A stretch of 64,000 bases of DNA from assembly GCA_903926465.1 (NCBI GenBank), contig CAIYJE010000160.1, forward strand, positions 141,430 through 205,429. The letters are read 5' to 3'. This DNA comes from an uncultured Planctomycetales bacterium. GTDB lineage: Bacteria; Planctomycetota; Planctomycetia; Isosphaerales; Isosphaeraceae. Every line of letters begins with the position of its first letter. The stretch's first letter is position 1. Shown here in pieces: positions 27,333 to 37,259 of this stretch. The translations under genes and the position numbers were made by a program. The notes under the pieces are model-generated. The model worked only from the letters and a program-made list of their open reading frames with translations. It searched no databases and was not told the origin of the DNA.

Positions 27333-29321
27333 TCAAAGTTCCAGCATGGCCGGTTCGGTCGGCGGAGTCTTGGCGGTCCGGCCATCAAGCTGGTCCAGAT
27401 TCAAGGTGGCTCGCTTGCCGATCATGGCCTCAATTTCCGTATCGCTAAGCACTTCTCGCTCCACCAGCGCATCGGCAATTTTCTCAAGCTCTTCACGACG
27501 CTCTGTGAGCAACCGGAGGGCTCGATCGTCGGCTTCACGAAGGATCCGGGAAACTTCTTCGTCAATCACCTGAGCCGTGTGTTCAGAGTGATCACGCGCC
27601 TCGGAGATCTCCCTGCCCAGGAATGGATGCTCATCGCTCATCTTGAAAGCGACGGGGCCCAACCGCTTGCTCATCCCCCACTGGGTGACCATACGCCGGG
27701 CCAGCCGAGTGGCCTGATCAAGGTCCTGAGCCGCACCAGTGGATAGGTCGTTGTAAATGAGCCGCTCTGCAGCTCGGCCACCCATCAGCACGCTGAGCCT
27801 GGCCACCAGCTGGCTTTCGGTCAGACCCACACGGTCCTCTTCGGGCAGGAACTGGGTTACACCGAGCGCCCGACCGCGTGGAATGATTGTCACTTTATGA
27901 ACGGGGTCGGTACCGGGCGTCAGCCAACCGACCAGGGCATGACCTATTTCGTGATAGGCCGTGGCTCGCTTGTCGCGGTCGGAAATGAACTCTTCCCGCT
28001 TGGCGCCCATGATAATTTTATCACGTGCAGACTCAAAATCGGCGGAGGAAACGTGATCTTGGTCTTCACGGGTGGCCAGAAGCGCGGCTTCATTAACCAG
28101 GTTGGCAAGATCGGCACCACTCATACCCACCGTGCCCCGGGCGATCGCTTCGAGATCGATGTCGGGTCCCAGGGGAACTTTGCGTGAATGGACCTTGAGG
28201 ATTTCAAGCCGCCCCTTCTTGGTCGGTAGATCGACCGTGACGTGGCGGTCAAACCGGCCAGGACGAAGCAGAGCTGGATCGAGCACGTCGGGACGGTTGG
28301 TCGCTGCCAGCACAATCACGGTTTCGCTCGGCGTGAAACCATCCATCTCGGTAAGGATCTGATTGAGGGTCTGTTCCCGCTCATCATGGCCTCCACCCAA
28401 GCCTGCGCCACGAACCCGGCCCACGGCATCAATTTCGTCAATGAAGAGAATACAAGGGCTATTCTCCTTGGCCGTTTTGAACATATCTCGTACGCGGCTG
28501 GCACCCACGCCGACGAACATCTGAATGAATTCGCTGCCGGAGATCGAGAAGAAGGGAACTCCCGCCTCACCGGCCACAGCACGAGCAAGCAGCGTTTTGC
28601 CGGTACCTGGAGGCCCGTTGAGCAGAACTCCCTTGGGAATGCGCCCACCCAGTTTCTGGAATTTCTCTGGACTCTTGAGAAACTCGACGATTTCCTGAAG
28701 CTCGGCCTTGGCATTCTCAAGCCCGGCAACCTCGTCAAACGTGGTTCGCTGCTTGGAACGATCATGCCTGCGGGCTGGGCTTTTGACAAAGCTACCCAGA
28801 ATACCGCCATCGAACTGGTCTCTCGCCCGACGCATCAACAGGTACATCAAGCCGACGAACAGCAGGGTTGGCAGCAGAAACGTGAACCAAACCAGGCTGT
28901 TGGAGCCCTGAGAGGCTTCAACATCTACGCGAACCGGTTGCCGCTTGGAACCTGGCTCGGTGTAACTTCTGAGCTTGGCGAGCACTGTTTCAATCGAGGC
29001 TTCGGTCGGCAGATTCGTCCTGAAGGTTTTGAGCTTTTCAGGGCGAACTTCCGAAACGTCATACGTGGTCTCATCACGGAGTTCGCCACGAACCTCCGTA
29101 CCCTGAATCAAAACGCTCTTGATGTTGTCGCGATCAACCTGGTCCAGGAACCAGGAATAGTTCACGGAACCGCTTCCCGGGCGGATCATCAAGAACATCA
29201 GGCCGATGATGGCAATTAACGCGATCCAGAGCCAAGGTGGAGCTGGAGTGTTGGTCGCTCCAGACGGTCTCCGTGGTTGCTCAGGACGACGCGATGGTTC
29301 TTGCGGAACGCGATTCCCCAT
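27333..29321 (-). CDS. ftsH: ATP-dependent zinc metalloprotease FtsH
   Basis: A 662-residue membrane AAA protease that degrades misfolded and regulatory membrane proteins. Two transmembrane helices (about 29-47 and 145-168) flank the extracytoplasmic domain. The AAA module has [21 protein letters not shown] and the SRH arginines ([20 protein letters not shown]). The zinc site is HEIGH, with the downstream Asp-containing helix. It follows trxB on the same strand after a 156-nt gap and may be coupled to the PfkB gene. Confidence 0.96.
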   Translation of the reverse strand: MGNRVPQEPSRRPEQPRRPSGATNTPAPPWLWIALIAIIGLMFLMIRPGSGSVNYSWFLDQVDRDNIKSVLIQGTEVRGELRDETTYDVSEVRPEKLKTFRTNLPTEASIETVLAKLRSYTEPGSKRQPVRVDVEASQGSNSLVWFTFLLPTLLFVGLMYLLMRRARDQFDGGILGSFVKSPARRHDRSKQRTTFDEVAGLENAKAELQEIVEFLKSPEKFQKLGGRIPKGVLLNGPPGTGKTLLARAVAGEAGVPFFSISGSEFIQMFVGVGASRVRDMFKTAKENSPCILFIDEIDAVGRVRGAGLGGGHDEREQTLNQILTEMDGFTPSETVIVLAATNRPDVLDPALLRPGRFDRHVTVDLPTKKGRLEILKVHSRKVPLGPDIDLEAIARGTVGMSGADLANLVNEAALLATREDQDHVSSADFESARDKIIMGAKREEFISDRDKRATAYHEIGHALVGWLTPGTDPVHKVTIIPRGRALGVTQFLPEEDRVGLTESQLVARLSVLMGGRAAERLIYNDLSTGAAQDLDQATRLARRMVTQWGMSKRLGPVAFKMSDEHPFLGREISEARDHSEHTAQVIDEEVSRILREADDRALRLLTERREELEKIADALVEREVLSDTEIEAMIGKRATLNLDQLDGRTAKTPPTEPAMLEL

Positions 29322-29477
29322 GGATTACTCATCGAGAAAAAATATAGGTCAGTCGCTGGAATGAGAACGAGACCAGTTGAGAGGGTCTATTCTATGCAAA
29401 ACGCGGCAAAATGTTCAGACCTTTGCCGAAGAGAAGCAAAGTGGGCAGATTGTATAGCTAGTTGGCAGAGAACCCCA

Positions 29478-30521
29478 TCATGCGGATTCGTGGTCAAGAT
29501 GCTGAGTTTCTAGCCATTTTTCGCAATCAATGGCAGCCGCACAACCACTTCCCGCCGCGGTAATCGCCTGTCGGTAATGGGTATCCACAACATCACCACA
29601 CGCAAAAACTCCCTCAACCGTGGTGGCGGTCCCATAATTTGGCAGGGAATCGACATGCAGTCCCTCTGGCCCATCATGATTCGCCCAGGCCAGAGCATTC
29701 CGATTGATCAGGTACCCAGACTTGGTCAACGCAAGCTTGCCTTCAAACAGGCGTGTGTTGGGAACGTGGCCAATGGCCAGGAAAAGCCCATCAATCTCCA
29801 GAGGGGTTCTGGATTCGTCCACGGTCGACTTGAGGAAGACCCCCTTCAATTCCTTGTTGGGGTCTGAGGTTCCGTACACTTCATCAACCACCGAATTCCA
29901 AGCCATGGTGATCTTGGGATTTGCCAGCATTCGCTCTTGCATCACCTTGGATGCACGCAGGTGATCACGCCGATGAATGACGGTGACCTGCCGGGCAAAT
30001 CTGGTGAGGAAGCTGGCTTCCTCTACGGCTGAGTCTCCTCCACCCACCACGGCAATGGCTTTCCCTCGGTACAGCGCACCGTCGCAGGTGGCACAAGTGC
30101 TCACGCCATGGCCTCTGTAGGGAGCCTCACTTGGAAGGTCGAGCCATCGAGCCGAGGCGCCTGTGGCAATAATCAAGGCGTCCGCCGTGTAAGTGGCCTG
30201 CTCGCCAGACGGATCTCCGCTGGGATCCAGACTCGTCACAATCCGGAACGGTCGTGAAGAGAGATCCACAGAAATTGCGGTTTCAAACCGCGTCTCTGCG
30301 CCGAACTTCTGGGCCTGTTGCCGCATCAATTCCATGAGTTCGGGGCCCATGATCCCCTCAGGAAACCCGGGGAAATTCTCGACCGTGGTCGTCCAGGTCA
30401 ATTGCCCGCCAGGCTCTTTGCCTTCCAGAACCAGTGGGTTCAGGTTGGCTCTTGCGGCGTATAACGCGGCCGTGAGCCCTGCAGAGCCTGAACCAAGAAC
30501 CACTACGGTGTGATGAGCCAT
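29478..30521 (-). CDS. trxB: thioredoxin reductase
   Basis: An FAD/NADPH flavoenzyme of about 347 residues that reduces thioredoxin. The FAD-binding GSGSAGLTAALYAARA, redox-active CATCDG, NADPH-binding GGGDSAVEEASFLTRFA and closing FACGDVVDTHYRQAITAAGSGCAAA are in the expected order. The Met at 30521 fits the family better than the GTG at 30557. It is divergent from csrA across a 0.32-kb region. Confidence 0.95.
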   Translation of the reverse strand: MAHHTVVVLGSGSAGLTAALYAARANLNPLVLEGKEPGGQLTWTTTVENFPGFPEGIMGPELMELMRQQAQKFGAETRFETAISVDLSSRPFRIVTSLDPSGDPSGEQATYTADALIIATGASARWLDLPSEAPYRGHGVSTCATCDGALYRGKAIAVVGGGDSAVEEASFLTRFARQVTVIHRRDHLRASKVMQERMLANPKITMAWNSVVDEVYGTSDPNKELKGVFLKSTVDESRTPLEIDGLFLAIGHVPNTRLFEGKLALTKSGYLINRNALAWANHDGPEGLHVDSLPNYGTATTVEGVFACGDVVDTHYRQAITAAGSGCAAAIDCEKWLETQHLDHESA

Positions 30522-30840
30522 CGTTTTGCTGCCTGAAAATCTACGGTTCCGGTTCACGGGCTGATTTCGTTGAAAATCATTATCAGCACGGCCAGGGGAA
30601 AAGCCAACACTTCAGGCATCATCTTTTCAGGACTGGCTCGGATCCGGGGTGAGCTCTTCACCCTTGGTGGATCTGTGAACTATAGAACTCAAGGAGAAAA
30701 CCGCACACAGGCAAGTTCGCACTGAGGCACCTACGAATTTGCCGCGGTTCGGGTTGGGAACCGCCAAAACCACCAAAACCCCCGACAGGCCATATCCAAG
30801 CATGAACGCAATCGGTCACCCTTCTGAAGGATCTTCAGCC
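30522..30840. promoter_or_regulatory. divergent trxB/csrA intergenic region
   Basis: About 320 nt without a gene. It holds an inverted repeat GGGTGA / TCACCC (30647-30663), an AAGGAG motif near 30690 and, at the end, the csrA start hairpin (separate entry). Both promoters must lie here, but I cannot place -35/-10 boxes with confidence. Confidence 0.5.
30824..30838 (+). promoter_or_regulatory. hairpin with GGA at the csrA ribosome-binding site (candidate CsrA autoregulation site)
   Basis: CTGAAG / CTTCAG form a perfect stem directly before the csrA ATG, and the GGA of the Shine-Dalgarno lies at the stem-loop junction or in a GGATC pentaloop. CsrA binds GGA in hairpin loops (established), so this is consistent with translational self-repression. 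Confidence 0.5.
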
Positions 30841-31107
30841 ATGCTTGTTCTCACTCGCCGTGTCACGGAAAGCCTGATGATCGGCTCGGATATTCGGATC
30901 ACCATTATCAGGGTGGGGGCTGGCCAAGTGCGGATCGGGATTGAAGCCCCCAGAGAGATTCCGGTTCATCGGGCCGAGGTTTTGACCCCAGTTCAGCCGG
31001 CCAGTACCGGGGCTCACGCAAAATCCGCGGATTCGCAAACGGAAATCACGATTCAGACGGACGGCCTTCCTGAAACCGATACCCGACCCCGCGAATTGTC
31101 TCGATGA
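30841..31107 (+). CDS. csrA: carbon storage regulator CsrA with extended C-terminus
   Basis: An RNA-binding regulator of translation, 88 residues. MLVLTRRVTESLMIGSDIRITIIRVGAGQVRIGIEAPREIPVHRAEV is a full CsrA core (residues 1-47). The ATG at 30841 is preceded by GAAGGA. CsrA is usually 55-65 residues; the extra ~30 are polar and probably disordered. The last 62 bp overlap the 3' end of the convergent phoB gene. Confidence 0.93.
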   Translation: MLVLTRRVTESLMIGSDIRITIIRVGAGQVRIGIEAPREIPVHRAEVLTPVQPASTGAHAKSADSQTEITIQTDGLPETDTRPRELSR

Positions 31108-31753
31108 AGTCGGCGGCGTCTCCCATTTTGCGTCTCAGGCTCTTTACATGGACATCGATGGTTCGCTCGAGAACGATGGCGTCTTCTCCAATGGCGGCAT
31201 CCATCAGTTCATGACGGCTGAAGGCCCGGCCCGGCTGGCGAATCAGGGTTTCCAGCAACCGAAACTCGGTTGGGGTCAGCACTAATTCCTCGCCGGCCAC
31301 AGTCGCCTGATGCCGAAGCCGATCAATGGCCACCCCGTGACATTCAACGATGTTTCGAGTCGAGTTGGCTTCCCGGGTTTGCCGTCTGCGCAGTTCGCGT
31401 TTAATTCGCTCGATCAGAACCTTGATGCTGTAGGGCTTGGTGACATAGTCATCTGCCCCCACCGCAAAACCGACCAACTGGTCAGCCTCTTCCGCCTTGG
31501 CCGTAACCATGATAATGGGGATCTGACGGGTCCGTGAATCCAGGCGAAGTTCACGGGCAACCTCAATCCCCCCCTTCACGGGCAGCATCAGGTCTAGCAC
31601 CACGATGTCTGGAATCTTGAGCTGAGCTTGTCGCAACCCGTCTTGACCATCGTATGCCACCAGGACGTCAAAACCCTCGCGTTGCAGGCTGTAAACAAGC
31701 GGTTCGACCAGAGTTCGCTCGTCCTCGAGCACCAAAATTCTCGGGTTTGCCAT
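31046..31753 (-). CDS. phoB: OmpR/PhoB-type response regulator
   Basis: A 235-residue transcription regulator. The receiver domain (about 1-120) has the phospho-acceptor Asp54 in VVLDLMLPVKGG, acidic ED at 10-11 and a Lys in VTKPYS. The winged-helix domain (about 135-230) ends VKSLRRKMGDAADFIETIRGVGYRF. It lies 22 nt downstream of pstB, in the same operon as the phoR kinase, so it should activate phosphate-starvation genes. Its 3' end overlaps csrA in the antisense direction. Confidence 0.93.
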   Translation of the reverse strand: MANPRILVLEDERTLVEPLVYSLQREGFDVLVAYDGQDGLRQAQLKIPDIVVLDLMLPVKGGIEVARELRLDSRTRQIPIIMVTAKAEEADQLVGFAVGADDYVTKPYSIKVLIERIKRELRRRQTREANSTRNIVECHGVAIDRLRHQATVAGEELVLTPTEFRLLETLIRQPGRAFSRHELMDAAIGEDAIVLERTIDVHVKSLRRKMGDAADFIETIRGVGYRFQEGRPSES

Positions 31754-31775
31754 GGTATTTTTGAGTCAAGGAACA

Positions 31776-32630
31776 CTAGCCGATCCGGCCAGTGATGTAG
31801 GCTTCCGTTCGGGGATCAGACGGGGTTGTGAATAGCTTTTCGGTTGAACTGTATTCGGCAATCACGCCGGTTCGATGATTTTCCTGGGAAACAGAGTCAT
31901 CCAGCAGCATGCAAACGGTCATATCGCTTGCCCGCCTTGCCTGTTGCATGTTATGCGTGACAATAATGATTGTATAATCACGCTTTAACTCATCCATCAG
32001 GTCTTCAACGCTACGGGTCGAAATGGGATCAAGCGCTGAACAGGGCTCGTCCATCAGAATGACTTCGGGCTGCACCGCCAGAGTTCGTGCAATGCAGAGC
32101 CTTTGCTGCTGACCACCCGAAAGGGACAATCCAGATTGATTCAATTTGGATTTCACTTCATCCCAGAGAGCTGCCCTGCGGAGGGAGCTCTCCACGAGTT
32201 CGTCCATGTCTCCCTGGTATCCATTGATGCGGGCCCCCCAGGCCACGTTCTCATAGATCGTTTTGGGAAACGGATTCGGGCGCTGAAAAACCATGCCCAC
32301 CCTGCGGCGAAGCGAAACCGCGTCTGTCTCTGGCCCATTGATATTTTCGCCATCGAACAAAATGACGCCCGTCATCCGAGTGGTGGCCACCAGATCATTC
32401 ATCCGGTTAAAGCACCGCAGCAGCGTGCTTTTTCCGCAGCCCGAGGGGCCGATCACCGCGGTGATCTTGTTGCGTGGTACGGAAAGGTTGATTTGCTTGA
32501 GCGCAGGACTACTGCCGTACCACACGTTGAGATCACGTGTTTCGATGACCGGATCCGAGAGAGAGACCGTCTCTCGGGAACTTGGACCCCTTGAAGGAGT
32601 TTCCCTCCCAGGAGGAGGTACGGTACTCAT
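31776..32630 (-). CDS. pstB: phosphate ABC transporter ATP-binding protein
   Basis: ATPase of the high-affinity phosphate importer, 284 residues. Walker [13 protein letters not shown] signature LSGGQQQRL, Walker [14 protein letters not shown] and the H-loop [11 protein letters not shown] are present. The ~25 N-terminal residues before the ABC domain are Ser/Pro-rich. It is preceded by pstA with a 18-nt gap. Confidence 0.96.
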   Translation of the reverse strand: MSTVPPPGRETPSRGPSSRETVSLSDPVIETRDLNVWYGSSPALKQINLSVPRNKITAVIGPSGCGKSTLLRCFNRMNDLVATTRMTGVILFDGENINGPETDAVSLRRRVGMVFQRPNPFPKTIYENVAWGARINGYQGDMDELVESSLRRAALWDEVKSKLNQSGLSLSGGQQQRLCIARTLAVQPEVILMDEPCSALDPISTRSVEDLMDELKRDYTIIIVTHNMQQARRASDMTVCMLLDDSVSQENHRTGVIAEYSSTEKLFTTPSDPRTEAYITGRIG

Positions 32631-32648
32631 GACAACAGGCCCTGGTGT

Positions 32649-33596
32649 TCAGTTTCGGTTGAGGCGACCGCTACGGTTCCGGATCACAATCGCCACGGCG
32701 TTCATGGAAATCAGAAGTACGAGCAGCAAAAGAATTCCGCCTGCCGCCAGGGTTTGGTCGGCTGGGTCGGGATACTTTGCGTAATTGTAAATTTCGAGTG
32801 GCAACGGCACGTACTGGTCGCCAGGGCCACGCGGCGGGTTAAGCAGCGAGCTTGCCTGGGTCACCATCAGCACGGGTGCGGTTTCACCAATCGCCCGAGA
32901 GAGAGACAAAATCAGGCCCGTCATGATACCAGGCAAGGCTGCGGGAAGAACATGATCGCGAACAGTTTGCCAGCGGGTGGCCCCCAAGGCGAGCGCAGCC
33001 TGCCTGTAGGTCGTTGGAACCGCTCGGATTGCTTCCTGAGCGGCAATGATGATCACCGGCAGCACCAACAGGCTCAGGGTCAAAGCCCCAGACCAAATCG
33101 AATATCCGAGGGCAAAAGGCTTGAATCCGAAACCGCGAACAAACAGGGTGAGTCCCAGGATGCCGTAGACAATCGAAGGAACGCCGGCGAGGTTGGCGAT
33201 ATTGGTCTGAACCACGGCCTTGAACCGACCGGGCCGCACGTACTCCTCCAGGTAAACCGCGGCCCCAAGGCCTACCGGTACAGCAAAGAGGGTAACCAGG
33301 CCTAGCAGCCACAAACTGCTCACAACTCCGACCCGAAACCCAGTCGTTTGCGCAGATTCACCGGGTGTCTTGGTTGCCAGCGAAAGTAAAAGCTGACCCA
33401 GATCCCAGGCATTCTGGGGCAAGTGATACCAAGGCCGACCGGCTTGATGCCCCAGCCCAGTTGAGAGTACGGAACCCAGCAAAATCGAGAGCACCACCAC
33501 GCCGCTGAAAGTCGCAAGCACACAGGCAATGGCGAACAACGGACCCAGAATCCGTCTGATCCGCGAATGGGGCGTATAAGTATGGAGTTCTTGCAT
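32649..33596 (-). CDS. pstA: phosphate ABC transporter permease PstA
   Basis: A 315-residue inner-membrane permease with six predicted helices. The coupling (EAA-like) loop GATRWQTVRDHVLPAALPGI and the following SRAIGETAPVLMV are typical of PstA/PstC. It follows pstC with a 2-nt gap, and together they form the translocation channel. Confidence 0.94.
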   Translation of the reverse strand: MQELHTYTPHSRIRRILGPLFAIACVLATFSGVVVLSILLGSVLSTGLGHQAGRPWYHLPQNAWDLGQLLLSLATKTPGESAQTTGFRVGVVSSLWLLGLVTLFAVPVGLGAAVYLEEYVRPGRFKAVVQTNIANLAGVPSIVYGILGLTLFVRGFGFKPFALGYSIWSGALTLSLLVLPVIIIAAQEAIRAVPTTYRQAALALGATRWQTVRDHVLPAALPGIMTGLILSLSRAIGETAPVLMVTQASSLLNPPRGPGDQYVPLPLEIYNYAKYPDPADQTLAAGGILLLLVLLISMNAVAIVIRNRSGRLNRN

Positions 33597-33598
33597 GC

Positions 33599-34549
33599 TT
33601 ACACATAGGCCTCGCGGTATCGGGCAAGCACTATCCGAGAGACGATGTTCATGCTCAGCGTCACGATGAACAGCACCATCGCGACCGCAAAAAGAGAAAG
33701 CGAGGTTGGCGAACCAGGCGCTTCCTCACCGCCAACCACGGCAACAATGTACGCGGTCATGGTCTCGATCGAAACGAGCGGATTGAGCGTGATCGACGGA
33801 ACACGACCTGCCGCCAATACCACGGCCATAGTCTCGCCCACGGCGCGGCTCAGGGCAAGAATGAACGAGGCGAACACACCAGAAAGGGCGGCCGGCAAGA
33901 CAATGCGTGTCGATACCTCGAACTTGGTTGCACCAAGCCCATAGCCGGCTTCCCTCAGGCCCTGCGGAACCGCGGAAAGGACATCCTCGCTCAGGGAGGA
34001 CACCATCGGGATAACCATCACACCCACCACTATGCATGCACTCAATGCATTAAATTGCTCAACATCCAGGCCGAAGGGATTCAGGAGCAAGCGGAGGCCG
34101 GGTGTGACAAGCTGGAGAGCAAGAAACCCGTACACAATCGTTGGAATACCCGCGAGCAATTCCAGGGAAGGCTTGAGCACCGCCCTGACTTTTCTGGGGG
34201 CGTATTCGCTCAGATAGATTGCGCTCAGCAAACCGACAGGCAAGGCAATCACGGACGAGCCCAGGGCAATCATGAATGTGCCCCAGATCAGAGGCAAGAT
34301 TCCGAAATGTGGGGCCTCAACATCGGTTCCGGTCAGGAACCGAATGGGTGAGATCCCAGAGACCCGAAAAAACTGTGCCGACTGAACACTCAGAATCACC
34401 ACGATGCTGATGGTGGTCAGAACGGTTGTGAGGGTGCAGAGCAGCAAGAACAGATGCGCAAGAGGACCCTCCAGACGCCGCCAGAGGCCCGGTGGCGCCC
34501 AGAGTTCAGGAGTTGAAATCTGTCCAGACTTGTTCATAGTGCGGCTCAT
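33599..34549 (-). CDS. pstC: phosphate ABC transporter permease PstC
   Basis: The second permease of the phosphate importer, about 316 residues. It has LLSAIYLSEYAPRKVRAVLKP, LLAGIPTIVYGFLAL and the GLGATKFEVSTRIVLPAALSG coupling loop, then SRAVGETMAVVLAAG. The start is uncertain: Met at 34549 avoids overlap with pstS, while the longest frame from 34591 overlaps it by 29 nt. It is cotranscribed with pstA. Confidence 0.93.
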   Translation of the reverse strand: MSRTMNKSGQISTPELWAPPGLWRRLEGPLAHLFLLLCTLTTVLTTISIVVILSVQSAQFFRVSGISPIRFLTGTDVEAPHFGILPLIWGTFMIALGSSVIALPVGLLSAIYLSEYAPRKVRAVLKPSLELLAGIPTIVYGFLALQLVTPGLRLLLNPFGLDVEQFNALSACIVVGVMVIPMVSSLSEDVLSAVPQGLREAGYGLGATKFEVSTRIVLPAALSGVFASFILALSRAVGETMAVVLAAGRVPSITLNPLVSIETMTAYIVAVVGGEEAPGSPTSLSLFAVAMVLFIVTLSMNIVSRIVLARYREAYV

Positions 34550-34562
34550 CGCGGTTGACGGC

Positions 34563-35567
34563 TCAAGAAGCCGGGGTTCCGGCCGCCTCAATTGCCTTGT
34601 TCAAAGCTTCTTGGTTGGCCTTGATATCGGCTTCATTGGGAGCATCAAAATTAGCCGCTGTGGCCAATCTGTCAATGTTCCCAAGATAGTGCTTCACAAA
34701 CTGGGCCACGGCCGGCCGCTTGAGCGCCGCATTCTTGACGAAGATGTAAAGAGGGCGGGAAAGCGGAGCATATTCCTTGGACATGATGGTTTCGGGCGAG
34801 GGCATGACCGCTGGGGCATCGGCACCGTTCTGGAGCGGAATGGCTCGCAAACGTTCTTTGTTCACCACAAAATAACCGTAACCGAAGTAGCCAATGGCAC
34901 CTTCATCGCCGGCAACTCCCGCCACAAGCTGGTTATCATCGGGGCTAACCTGAACCCCCTTGCGCTGGGTTTTGACCCCTTTGCCCACAATCGCTTCCAT
35001 GAAGAATTCAAAAGTGCCAGACGCGGAGTCTGGTGAGTAAACGATGATCTTCTTATCGGGCCAGCTAGGATCGAGGTCTTTCCAGGTTGTGATTTCACTC
35101 TCTGGGCCATAAAGCTGCTTGAGCTGCTCAACCGTTAGTGATTTCACAAAATCATTCTTGGGGTGTACCACCACGGTAATTCCGTCATAACCAACCAGGA
35201 AGCGGGTCCATTCCAGACCAGACTCTTTGGATTTTTCGGTCTCTTCCGGCTTGGCGTCTCGTGAGGCGTCAATCACATCCACTTCGTTACGCAGGTAGCG
35301 ATCAAAGCCGCCACCGGTTCCGTGGTTTCCCACCGTGACCTGAATCTCTGGGGCCACCTTGTTGAAATCAATCTGAGCCTTCTGACTGATCCTGAAAACG
35401 GTGCTCGAACCATCAACCGCGATTGTCTCAAGCGGACGCGAGTCACCACAGCCCGCGAGGATACCAGGGATTAGTAAGCCGAGGAATTTCAGGAATGCAG
35501 GAACCCCATGGGTTGGCTGACGCAGTTTCAACAAGAGACTCTCCAGGCTGGAAATTGAGGAATTCAT
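34563..35567 (-). CDS. pstS: phosphate-binding lipoprotein PstS
   Basis: The substrate-binding protein of the phosphate importer, 334 residues. The signal sequence ends in a lipobox LAGC (Cys40), so it is a lipoprotein. DGSSTVFRIS and the GNHGTGGGFDRYLRNEVDVIDASR region bind phosphate. It is preceded by a candidate pho box at the end of phoR and is first of the pstSCAB genes. Confidence 0.95.
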   Translation of the reverse strand: MNSSISSLESLLLKLRQPTHGVPAFLKFLGLLIPGILAGCGDSRPLETIAVDGSSTVFRISQKAQIDFNKVAPEIQVTVGNHGTGGGFDRYLRNEVDVIDASRDAKPEETEKSKESGLEWTRFLVGYDGITVVVHPKNDFVKSLTVEQLKQLYGPESEITTWKDLDPSWPDKKIIVYSPDSASGTFEFFMEAIVGKGVKTQRKGVQVSPDDNQLVAGVAGDEGAIGYFGYGYFVVNKERLRAIPLQNGADAPAVMPSPETIMSKEYAPLSRPLYIFVKNAALKRPAVAQFVKHYLGNIDRLATAANFDAPNEADIKANQEALNKAIEAAGTPAS

Positions 35568-35641
35568 CGTGTTCAGTTTTTCAGGTCTTGACCGGCTGAA
35601 CCAGATGTCTGACCTTCAATGCAAGTAATCTACTGGATGAA

Positions 35642-35659
35642 TGTGAAGATTCTATGAAG
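35642..35659 (-). promoter_or_regulatory. candidate PhoB box upstream of pstS
   Basis: On the minus strand two 7-nt direct repeats CTTCATA and CTTCACA are separated by 4 nt (GAAT), the 7-4-7 layout of a Pho box. TAGATT, a possible -10 element, begins 9 nt downstream. The site overlaps the 3' end of phoR, giving pstSCAB-phoB a promoter of its own. Confidence 0.4.
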
Positions 35660-37007
35660 AAGAAACCGGAAATTCCTGACTCTCTAGAACAGCCAAACCT
35701 TGCCTTCCGGAAGATGGCTGGAAAAACCGTGGAAGAGATACTCGGAAGGTGCTGCCGGCATTGAGCCGACTTTCCACACTTACCTTACCACCCAAACTCT
35801 GGACCAGGTGTTTGACGATTGAAAGACCAAGGCCCGTGCTTCCCACCTCTCGGCTTCGCGCCTTATCAACCCGAAAGAAGCGTTCAAAAACCCGGGGAAG
35901 GTCTTCTCTTGGAATCCCGATCCCATTATCACGCACGTCGATGGCCACCGCATCGTCTGAAACCCGGCAGGCGACATGAATGCGCCCGCCAGTGGGGGTA
36001 TAATTAATCGCATTGTCGACAAGGTTGTCCAAAATCTGCCGGATGGCCTCCTCGTCAGCGCGAACCAGAACCGCCTCACACTCGCTATCGAGCTCGATGG
36101 TCAAGTTCTGATTTTTTGACTGCGCACGCGGCCGATGTGCCTCCACAATTCGACGAATACCTGGCAACAAGCTCATTGGCTCGTGGGAAAACGCGTTATC
36201 GCCGGTTTCGAGCCTGGCCAAACTCAGCATATCGAGAATCAATTGATGAAGCCGGTCGGCTTGCTCATCAATGCGATGGAGAAATTCATACTTCACCTTG
36301 GGATCGTCGATCGCACCGTCGATCAGGGTTTCCGTATACGCTCGAATCGAAGCGAGTGGTGTTTTGAGTTCATGAGACGCGTTTGCCACAAAATCCTGAC
36401 GCATCCGCTCAAGACGTCTCAATTCCGTCACATCATGAAAGACCAGCACAGCGCCCGGTACAGGCGAGCCCGGCAGCCGAGTTCCATGAACCGCCAAGCT
36501 CAAGCCGGTTGCCCGAGGCCGCTCAGGCGTGCGAACCGACACGGCAATCTCTTCTTGGTGAGGCCCGTCCCCCGTCAAGGTTGCCTCAATCGCTTCCTGG
36601 ACCCTCGGAATTCGCACCGCTTCGGCAACCAGCCGACCGCTCTCACCAAACGGCAATCCAAAGAACTGAATGGCGGCTCGATTCACAAACAGCAGCCGCC
36701 GGCGTGCATCAACCGCCATCACCCCTTCGGCCATCCCTTCAAGAACCTTCTCAAGCAACTGCCGATCACGCTCAAGACGGGTCAATCGTTCCTCAAGCTC
36801 GGGCGCAATGCTGTTAAAAACCGTGACCAGCGATCCAAGAGAGCCCAGCCAACGCCCCTCGATCGGCCGGACGGTTCTACCCCTCGCCAGCGCGTCTAGT
36901 CCTCGTGTCAGTTGCTGGACGACCTTTCGACGCCGGTAGGCGAACAAAGCCTGCATCGGGATCAGCAGTGCCAGTAGAACAAGCAGGAAAATCAGCGCGG
37001 GATGCAT
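35652..37007 (-). CDS. phoR: phosphate-regulon-type sensor histidine kinase
   Basis: A 451-residue membrane kinase. The N-terminal helix (about 3-22) is followed by a HAMP-like linker and a PAS domain (about 75-195, LEGMAEGVMAVDARRRLLFVNRAA). The HisKA motif FVANASHELKTPLASIRAYTE holds the phospho-acceptor His, and the ATPase domain has LVDNAINYTPTGG, DNGIGIP and GSTGLGLSIVKH. Only one clear membrane helix is present, and no large sensor domain, as in PhoR. The operon with pstSCAB and phoB fixes the role. Confidence 0.92.
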   Translation of the reverse strand: MHPALIFLLVLLALLIPMQALFAYRRRKVVQQLTRGLDALARGRTVRPIEGRWLGSLGSLVTVFNSIAPELEERLTRLERDRQLLEKVLEGMAEGVMAVDARRRLLFVNRAAIQFFGLPFGESGRLVAEAVRIPRVQEAIEATLTGDGPHQEEIAVSVRTPERPRATGLSLAVHGTRLPGSPVPGAVLVFHDVTELRRLERMRQDFVANASHELKTPLASIRAYTETLIDGAIDDPKVKYEFLHRIDEQADRLHQLILDMLSLARLETGDNAFSHEPMSLLPGIRRIVEAHRPRAQSKNQNLTIELDSECEAVLVRADEEAIRQILDNLVDNAINYTPTGGRIHVACRVSDDAVAIDVRDNGIGIPREDLPRVFERFFRVDKARSREVGSTGLGLSIVKHLVQSLGGKVSVESRLNAGSTFRVSLPRFFQPSSGRQGLAVLESQEFPVSSS

Positions 37008-37259
37008 CAGAACCCCTGGACAGACCGATGTGCCCTCGGTTCAAGAACGTTCTACTATCATGGCATGGCCACCCAGCAACGCCAAGCCTCAGACCCCCCC
37101 AAGGGTTTGAGATCCCCTTCAGACACCAAGTCATTCCAAACGTCTCAGTTTTTAGACGAAAGCTAGAGTCGCCATAGGCGGATCACGGCCAGCAATTCAC
37201 TGAGAAGTTTTCGTGAAATTCAGCCCCGGTTCTGCCAACCGGCTCAGTGCTCGCCATTA

